A DNA stretch of 64,000 bases from Amarobacillus sp046328225. Its GTDB lineage: Bacteria; Chloroflexota; Dehalococcoidia; Tepidiformales; Tepidiformaceae. The position numbers were made by a program, and so were the translations under genes. Below, in pieces: positions 58,734-64,000 of this stretch. The notes below the pieces were generated by a model that saw only the letters and a list, made by a program, of their open reading frames with translations, was not told where the DNA came from and made no database searches. Each line of letters starts with the position of its first letter. Position 1 is the first letter of the stretch. Location of the stretch: NCBI GenBank assembly GCA_046328225.1, contig JAXLWZ010000008.1:79405-143404 (forward strand). The letters are read 5' to 3'.

Positions 58734-59864
58734 TCAGGCGCGGCGAAGGAGCCCGTCGAGGGCCTGCGCAGCGACCTTCTGCTGTCCCTTGAACAGGTGC
58801 GCGTAGGTGTCCATCGTGAACGCTGCTGATGCGTGGCCGAGGCGGCGCGACACCGTGAACACGTCCGCTCCCCGCATGATCCAGAGGCTCGCCGCCGTGT
58901 GGCGAAGTGTGTGCCACTTGACCTCGTCAGGTCGTTCGAGCTCCTTCGTCGCGTCGACCACCTTCTTGTAGTCCCGGTAGAAGGCCCGTCGTGCCCAGCG
59001 CGTGCCGACGGTCGAGGGGAAGACGAGGTCCGTGTTGGGCCAGGCGGCCCCCAGCTTCAGGCGGGCCTCCTTTTGGGCCGTTCGATGCGCTTCGAGTAGG
59101 TCCACCATCACCTTCGAGATCTCGATCGAGCGGCGGCTGTTGGTGCTCTTGGTCCCGCGCAGGTTGATGACGCGGCCCTTGAGGTCGACATCGCTCCAGA
59201 GGAGGCCGAGCAGCTCTCCCTCGCGCACCCCGGTCGCCAGCGTAAAGCGGATCGGGTGGTCGAAGCGGGTTCCCGCTGCCGAATCCAGCAGCTTGCGTAG
59301 CTCAGCCTCGGTGAGGGCGCGTTGTTCCTGGCGTCCACGGACGACAGACGGGTTCTGCACCGCGTCTGCGGGGTTGCGCACGATGAGGTTGGCCGCGACC
59401 GCCGCCTCGAACGCTTGGCGTAGGACGACCAGGTGTTTGTAGACCGTCGCGGGCTTGAGCGTCTCCAGCCACTGCGTCTTCAGCTGCGTAATGTGCTGAC
59501 CGCGGACCTGCTTCACCGTCATCGTCCCGAGCTTGGGGATGATGTGGTGCTCGATGATGCCGTCGTAGCGCTCCCGTCCGCTGTCGCTGAGATGCCCCTC
59601 TGCCGCATGGAGCTTGAGCCAGTCGCGGAACCACTGCGCCACGGTCGTCTTCTCGGGCGACGGTGTGAGACCAGCATCGCGCTGCGCGAGGAGCTCCGTC
59701 AGCTTGCGCTCCGCGCCCTTCTTGCTCCCGGTGAAGGCAACCGCACGCCGGTCACGGGCGCCGTTCGGCTTCCGTCCATAGTCGATCCGGATGAGCCACT
59801 TCGGCTCACGCCGAGCGTTCTCGCCCTTGGAGAGGAGGGTGCCTGTCGGGCGGCGGCTATCCAT
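58734..59864 (-). CDS. int: Tyrosine-type integrase
   Basis: 376 residues. N-terminal arm-binding-type domain (RIDYGRKPNGARDRRAVAFT), core-binding SAM-like domain (TVAQWFRDWLKLHAAEGHLS, TVYKHLVVLRQAFEAAVAAN) and catalytic domain with the conserved Arg in LATGVREGELLGLLWSDVDL, HTLRHTAASLW (His, Arg), LGHASAAFTMDTYAHLF containing the His and the nucleophilic Tyr. Typical phage/ICE integrase size. Its gene ends 177 bases from the tRNA-Glu 3' end. Its start is 8 bases inside the preceding excisionase-like gene. Confidence 0.95.
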   Translation of the reverse strand: MDSRRPTGTLLSKGENARREPKWLIRIDYGRKPNGARDRRAVAFTGSKKGAERKLTELLAQRDAGLTPSPEKTTVAQWFRDWLKLHAAEGHLSDSGRERYDGIIEHHIIPKLGTMTVKQVRGQHITQLKTQWLETLKPATVYKHLVVLRQAFEAAVAANLIVRNPADAVQNPSVVRGRQEQRALTEAELRKLLDSAAGTRFDHPIRFTLATGVREGELLGLLWSDVDLKGRVINLRGTKSTNSRRSIEISKVMVDLLEAHRTAQKEARLKLGAAWPNTDLVFPSTVGTRWARRAFYRDYKKVVDATKELERPDEVKWHTLRHTAASLWIMRGADVFTVSRRLGHASAAFTMDTYAHLFKGQQKVAAQALDGLLRRA

Positions 59865-60093
59865 GGGGCGAGGATAGCGTCCTCAGCCCGACGCGTTGGG
59901 CCGCCTTTGAGGCGATCCATTCGTCGAGCGAATATCGAGGGATCCGGATCACACGGCCCAGACGGACGGCGGGAAGCTCGTTTCGGGCGACAAGTTCATA
60001 GGCGAGGTTGCGGGAAATACGGAGAAGCTTCGCGGCCTCTGGCACGGTGAGCAGGTCCAGGTCGTAGTCGTTCTGGGGCGTCCGATCGTTCAT
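59857..60093 (-). CDS. Excisionase-like helix-turn-helix protein
   Basis: 78 residues. AlpA/Xis-type winged HTH: LLTVPEAAKLLRISRNLAYE, then LPAVRLGRVIRIPRYSLDEW, the typical excisionase-family DNA-binding domain that also serves as regulator of integrase genes. Directly upstream of the integrase with an 8-base overlap, and it overlaps the stop of the replication-relaxation gene by four bases (ATGA). Likely directs excision or controls int expression. Confidence 0.92.
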   Translation of the reverse strand: MNDRTPQNDYDLDLLTVPEAAKLLRISRNLAYELVARNELPAVRLGRVIRIPRYSLDEWIASKAAQRVGLRTLSSPHG

Positions 60094-61883
60094 TGTCGAA
60101 CCTCCTTGGGGGTGCCGCCGCTAGAGGGAGTGGGCCACGTCGTGCGTGGCTCGTTCGAGCTGGTGCGCCAGATCGGCGCACGGGGGCCAAGCCGTTCGAG
60201 CAGCGGGACGCACGTCGTCAGGACGAGGCTGTCGAACTGGGCGAGGGTAAGCGCCGTAAGGCGACGCACGAGATCCTCGCGCTGCGGAGTTGTGGTGACG
60301 AAGAGCAGGGCCGGCGCAGTACCGCCGCCGACAGTAGCCGAGCGGAAATAGGCCGCATAGCGAGCAAGCTTCGCCCCGAGCACCGGAGGCCGCTCGGTGC
60401 CACGGTCCCACTCGAGGAGGAAGGTTGCGACGTGGCCCTCGGCCAATACCTGGCCGGAACCGTCAGCGCGTAGCGAGTGCCGCACACCGGCGCTCTCGAA
60501 CCGCACCGCTGACTCCGCCGCGTTGAGCCAGGAGACGAGTTTCGGCGTGGCCGGGGTCTCGCTGTGAAGCAAGCCGAGGAAGAAGCTGTTGGCCCCGACC
60601 GTGTGTTCCCGCTGGCGCAGCAGCGTCGGCAGGTGCCCTTTGCCCTCTCCCGGCATGGCGGTGACCGGCGCGTGCTGGGCGTAGCGGCGGATGGGGACAC
60701 CGTCGCGGGCGGCCAGAAGCCGGAGCGCAGACATCGTTAGGCAGTAGCGCCGGCGTCCGCCTCCGCCGCCGACCTCAACGATGAGCCCGTCCGCCAGTGC
60801 CCGCTCCACGGCCCGTCTCGCCACGCGTTCCGGGATTCGGAGGGCGACCGCGAGGTCCGCTTCCGTGAGCAAGGGATGGTGACCAAGGCAATCGAGGAGC
60901 TGCTTCACGGTCGACGCGGTCGTGAGCGACAAGGCGGCAATCCGTTCGAGGCCAGAGGCACTTCGCTCCCGGCGACAGACGGCCTGCCCCAAGGCGTGCA
61001 GGCGTGGGGCGCTGCCCTCTGCGAGTGGTAGCTGGCCGTCGAGTGTCGATGGTCCGGCGGGATGTTCCGCGGAAGGCAACCATGTCAGCTGTTGGGCAAG
61101 CGACGTGCGAAAGTTCCCGCCCGAACGTCTCCAGATCGATGCGCTCGCTGGGCACTCGGGCATGGAGCAGTCGGCAAACGCGAGGTGGAGTGCTGTGACA
61201 CCTCGCCGCTCCGACGATGCGAAGTCTGCATTCGTCCATTCGCCTACCTGCGCGGAGCCGGGACAGAGAAGCAGGATCGGTGGAACACTGTCGCGTCCCC
61301 ACGACTGGCCGCCGTCGCGGAAGTGGTACCAGCTGGAGACGAGCGCTGCGCGGTGGGCCGCCGGTGCTCCTGCTCGGTCGATGAAGACGAAGAACGGCGC
61401 AGCGGAGCCGCCCGACTGGAGAAAGCCAAACCCATGGACGCCGGGAGGCCACCACGCGTCGCGCGGGCGGCCCACCGGCAACGACCAGAAGTCGCCAAGG
61501 TCAACCTCAGCGCTGCGCCGTAGCGCCGACCGGAGGTCAGCTGCGAAGACATTGAGCGCCACGGTGGCCTCCAGGCACGTCAACCGGTGGAGCACGTCAC
61601 GTTTGACGATGGGCAGCGCGGACACGCCCTCGTGGATCCAGTCGCTGTCTCTCGCGACATGCTGCCTGGCAGGTTCGGTGAGGACGTGCAGACGGGACCC
61701 GTCGAGTTCGGGCGAGGAAGGCGTCACCCAGTCCACCTGGCCGTCGCGCCCCATCCCTCGCAGGGTGCTCTCGACGTCCTCTGGGGGTGATCCGGTCAGC
61801 AAGGCAAGATCGTCAGCCGCCAGGAACGGCAGCCGTGCGAGCCAGTTGAGGACATCACAGGAGAGCAGCGTTCGGTCGCGCAT
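60090..61883 (-). CDS. Replication-relaxation-family protein
   Basis: 597 residues from ATG 61883; GTG one codon earlier at 61886 is the alternative. Starts with a winged-helix-like region (RTLLSCDVLNWLARLPFLAA, LALLTGSPPEDVESTLRGMG) and has a second HTH-like stretch (LGHHPLLTEADLAVALRIPE, RVARRAVERALADGLIVEVG), then a C-terminal part with ATFLLEWDRGTERPPVLGAK, the acidic nuclease-like strand of the replication-relaxation family. These proteins of plasmids and ICEs are thought to act in DNA processing or replication. Coupled to the coupling-protein gene by a 1-base overlap. Confidence 0.78.
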   Translation of the reverse strand: MRDRTLLSCDVLNWLARLPFLAADDLALLTGSPPEDVESTLRGMGRDGQVDWVTPSSPELDGSRLHVLTEPARQHVARDSDWIHEGVSALPIVKRDVLHRLTCLEATVALNVFAADLRSALRRSAEVDLGDFWSLPVGRPRDAWWPPGVHGFGFLQSGGSAAPFFVFIDRAGAPAAHRAALVSSWYHFRDGGQSWGRDSVPPILLLCPGSAQVGEWTNADFASSERRGVTALHLAFADCSMPECPASASIWRRSGGNFRTSLAQQLTWLPSAEHPAGPSTLDGQLPLAEGSAPRLHALGQAVCRRERSASGLERIAALSLTTASTVKQLLDCLGHHPLLTEADLAVALRIPERVARRAVERALADGLIVEVGGGGGRRRYCLTMSALRLLAARDGVPIRRYAQHAPVTAMPGEGKGHLPTLLRQREHTVGANSFFLGLLHSETPATPKLVSWLNAAESAVRFESAGVRHSLRADGSGQVLAEGHVATFLLEWDRGTERPPVLGAKLARYAAYFRSATVGGGTAPALLFVTTTPQREDLVRRLTALTLAQFDSLVLTTCVPLLERLGPRAPIWRTSSNEPRTTWPTPSSGGTPKEVRQ

Positions 61884-64000
61884 CACTCTGCCGCCCTCCT
61901 GTCCCGGTTCTCGTTTCGCCGTTGTACAGGCGGATCCTCGTTTCGCCTTACCTGCACTGCGCCCGTTGCCGCAGCGTTCGCTGCGGGGCGGCCGGTTCGC
62001 GCTAGTCCGGTGGGCGCATCTTTCCCGAGCTTCAGTCCCCTGGCCGCAAAGACGCGGTCGACCTCCTGCGCGACGTCCGCGCGAGCACGGCCGAAGCGGG
62101 TGGCCGACTGAGCGGCGATTGCCGCGACGCGCTCGGAGTCAACTGGGGTTGGCGGATCGAGGCGAAGCGAGAAGGCCGGGTGGCGGTGACCGCCGGACGA
62201 CCAGCGGGCATAGCACTCGTAGTCGTCCAGGGAGACGAGGTCCGAGACTTCGAGGTCGTGCCCAAGCTCGGGGACCAGGTAACGGGCATCCTCGGCGCTC
62301 GCCTGAAAGACTGTCAGGCTGTCGAGGTTGGCGAAGATGGTGGGCCGCAGCTCACGATCGATCGCGTCGAGCTTGGCGAGCGACTGTGTCACAAGGACGA
62401 ACGATGCCCCGTATTTCCCGAGCTCGCTCATCATGCGGGGATAATCTGCCCCACCGAGGGTGCTCGACTCGTCGATGAGGGCGACCATCCGGCTGCGCTC
62501 GCCTGCCGGGAGTTCGATCTGGTCCTCGACGATGAGCCCGAGAAGGTTGAGGAGTGTCGCGCCGATGAGCGCAGCGCCACCTTCCCCGAGGAGGCCCACC
62601 GCCGTGTTGACGACGAGGACACCGCCATCGCTGAGAAGCGAGCGCGGGTTGATGGTCGACTGTGCCTGGCCCAATGTGAGACGCGCGGCCTCGGTGACCT
62701 GGAAGCGGCCGACTTTGGTCGTGACCGGGGTGGCGATCTGCTGCTGGAACGCTCGGCCGACGTTGTCGTAGTTGTCGTGCCACCAGGCCCAGAGGGTCTG
62801 GTCCGGGACCTGCGACATCACCCGTTCCCGGTACTCGCCGCTTGTCAGCAGGGGGACGACGTCGAGAAGCGTGTACTGCTGTTCGCGACGGCGGACCTGG
62901 TTCGCCTGATGGAGCGAGAGCAAGGCCGCCCTGAGCGCGCCTTCCATGCGTGGCCCCCAGTTGTCCGGCCAGAGGCGGTGCAGCATGGCCACGATGTTCT
63001 CGGCCGTGCGGTCGCGATTGGGGAAGAGGGCGACGTCGAGCAGGTTGAGACCGACGGGCCGTTGCCGGTCGGTGAGGTTGAGATAGGCAGTCCGTTCCTC
63101 GACCGAGGGCGGCACGACAGAGAGGACGCTTTCGGCGAGGTCCTGGTGCGGGTCGATGACGACGAGCAGAAGCCGCTCGCGCCGGGAGGCGACTTGCTGC
63201 ATGAGGTGTCGGGCGATGTGCTGGAGGAGCGTGGACTTGCCGCGCCGTGTCTTGGCGACGACGAGGTGGTTGCGAAACAGTGCGGCCTTGGGGAGGTGCA
63301 CGGGGACGGCTTGCCCGTGGTGGCGGGACACACCAACCCGGCTGCCTCGGCCCGTGGCGTTGTCGGCTGGCAGGAAGCGGCGTCCGCCGGGCTTCATTGC
63401 TGCTGGCAGCCCCGACGTCAGGTCGGGAAGGTGCCAGAGCGCTGCCAGCTCGGCCGCGTTGAGCACCGATGCACCACGGAACGCGCCGGCTGACGTGTCG
63501 AGTGATGCGCGATGTCTCTTGGCCCGGCCTGGGCGAAGCCGGTTGCCGGCGGGGTGGTCGAATGCCTCGTAGGCCGCGCTTACGCGATCGCAAACGTCCT
63601 CGACGGTCTCGGCGCGGGCGCGTGGGCCGATCGCCGTCAGCCGAAGGCGCGTGGTGAACGCGGGGAAGGCGAGCTTCTGGTCGGCAAGCGTTGCCGTCAG
63701 TGGCTCGCGGCCGCGGAGGACGCGCGACCAGACAAGTGCGCCGATCGGAAGCCCGGCTACCGCCGCCGAACCGGCACCGAGCAGAGGCAGGTAGTCGCCG
63801 GCCCGGTACCAGTCGTACCCCTGCATACCCGCGGCGCCCAGGCCCGCAACGGCGACCAGCGGGAGAAGGCTGGCCGCGCCGGTCTCCGGCCGCTCGGCTG
63901 GCTGGCGCAGGCTCGACCGGGCGGCCCGCGCCTGGATCCTGGTGGCCCAACCTGGCCGGGGCGGAGGACCTACTACGAGTTGGCCAATGACGCGGACGTC
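61883..64000 (-). CDS. TraG/VirD4-like conjugative coupling ATPase (5' end outside window)
   Basis: The reading frame is open to the right edge, giving at least 705 residues. Near the visible N-terminus there are two hydrophobic segments (SLLPLVAVAGLGAAG and LLGAGSAAVAGLPIGALVW), then a FtsK/VirD4-type ATPase with Walker A VVAKTRRGKSTLLQHIARHL, Walker B LLLVVIDPHQDLAES, and a second conserved ALIDESSTLGGADYPRMMSE. The FVLVTQSLAKLDAIDRELRP region is the sensor/RecA strand typical of type IV coupling proteins. It would bring transfer DNA to a secretion channel. No relaxase is visible in the window. Confidence 0.88.
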   Translation of the reverse strand, partial: DVRVIGQLVVGPPPRPGWATRIQARAARSSLRQPAERPETGAASLLPLVAVAGLGAAGMQGYDWYRAGDYLPLLGAGSAAVAGLPIGALVWSRVLRGREPLTATLADQKLAFPAFTTRLRLTAIGPRARAETVEDVCDRVSAAYEAFDHPAGNRLRPGRAKRHRASLDTSAGAFRGASVLNAAELAALWHLPDLTSGLPAAMKPGGRRFLPADNATGRGSRVGVSRHHGQAVPVHLPKAALFRNHLVVAKTRRGKSTLLQHIARHLMQQVASRRERLLLVVIDPHQDLAESVLSVVPPSVEERTAYLNLTDRQRPVGLNLLDVALFPNRDRTAENIVAMLHRLWPDNWGPRMEGALRAALLSLHQANQVRRREQQYTLLDVVPLLTSGEYRERVMSQVPDQTLWAWWHDNYDNVGRAFQQQIATPVTTKVGRFQVTEAARLTLGQAQSTINPRSLLSDGGVLVVNTAVGLLGEGGAALIGATLLNLLGLIVEDQIELPAGERSRMVALIDESSTLGGADYPRMMSELGKYGASFVLVTQSLAKLDAIDRELRPTIFANLDSLTVFQASAEDARYLVPELGHDLEVSDLVSLDDYECYARWSSGGHRHPAFSLRLDPPTPVDSERVAAIAAQSATRFGRARADVAQEVDRVFAARGLKLGKDAPTGLARTGRPAANAAATGAVQVRRNEDPPVQRRNENRDRRAAE

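Larger units (their letters stand above)
58530..64000. mobile_element. One end of an integrative (probably conjugative) element in tRNA-Glu
   Basis: From the tRNA 3' half to the right edge lie, all on the minus strand and overlapping, a tyrosine integrase, an excisionase-like HTH protein, a replication-relaxation-family protein and a TraG/VirD4-like coupling ATPase. This is the usual int-xis-rep-tra order reading toward the integration site. The other attachment site, expected as a repeat of the tRNA 3' end, is not in the window, so the element is at least 5.4 kb and incomplete here. Short repeats at 58568-58666 next to the tRNA could be integrase-binding sites. Confidence 0.8.

Overview
The window is a stretch of a GC-rich (roughly 70% by eye) bacterial chromosome with tightly packed genes, many GTG starts and many 1-4 base overlaps between neighbours. 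Gene content fits a Chloroflexota-type organism, perhaps Dehalococcoidia-like: an unadenylylated GSI-alpha glutamine synthetase, a YtfJ-type protein, a MoxR ATPase/VWA pair, an F420-type luciferase-like oxidoreductase, a single-chain glycyl-tRNA synthetase, a LonB-like protease and several promoters that look leaderless. This placement is inferred from gene families; no rRNA or marker phylogeny could be run.

Layout. 1-7.1 kb: tail of an unknown protein, a membrane protein, glnA, a YtfJ-family protein, a degenerate M23-like lipoprotein, a tricarballylate/fumarate-reductase-like flavoprotein, dCMP deaminase, a small tyrosine phosphatase and a FrnE-like DsbA protein whose end looks frameshifted. 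7.2-14.4 kb (minus strand): a VWA protein and its MoxR AAA+ partner, split by a four-helix-bundle gene bracketed by inverted arrays of a 7-base repeat, then coaE, a methyltransferase, a RidA protein and a sulfite-oxidase-fold enzyme. 14.7-24.5 kb (plus): an exopolysaccharide operon: initiating sugar transferase, Wzz-like copolymerase, CpsD-like ATPase, a tiny membrane protein, a Wzy-like polymerase and five glycosyltransferases. 24.5-29.9 kb (minus): gltX, an RluD-family pseudouridine synthase, lspA, a UDP-glucose dehydrogenase-family gene and a WecB/TagA glycosyltransferase. 29.9-34.3 kb: a signalling island with three winged-helix regulators (only one with a normal receiver), an orphan soluble histidine kinase, a class III nucleotide cyclase and a DUF4097 protein. 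34.4-44.2 kb: fumarase alpha and beta genes with an acetyltransferase between them, a LonB-like protease, an oxalyl/2-hydroxyacyl-CoA lyase with a CoA-transferase, ppx and sixA. 44.2-58.4 kb: a tandem pair of related small proteins, uracil-DNA glycosylase, a double GNAT protein, an internally duplicated small protein with its own AT-rich promoter, an LLM oxidoreductase, glyQS, rsmE, a lone LuxR-type HTH, a HicAB-type toxin-antitoxin pair, dnaE and a secreted HExxH metallopeptidase.

58.48-64 kb: a tRNA-Glu gene carries the end of an integrative, probably conjugative, element: integrase, excisionase-like HTH protein, replication-relaxation-family protein and a TraG/VirD4-like coupling ATPase that runs off the right edge. 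Only one end of the element is in view.

Functionally the most coherent block is surface polysaccharide synthesis, with precursor supply (the UDP-glucose dehydrogenase-family enzyme) and a WecB-type transferase nearby, the latter apparently co-transcribed with two response regulators. The strongest oddities are the repeat-bracketed four-helix-bundle cassette inside the MoxR-VWA operon, the indel-rich 5' end of that VWA gene, and the tRNA-linked element.
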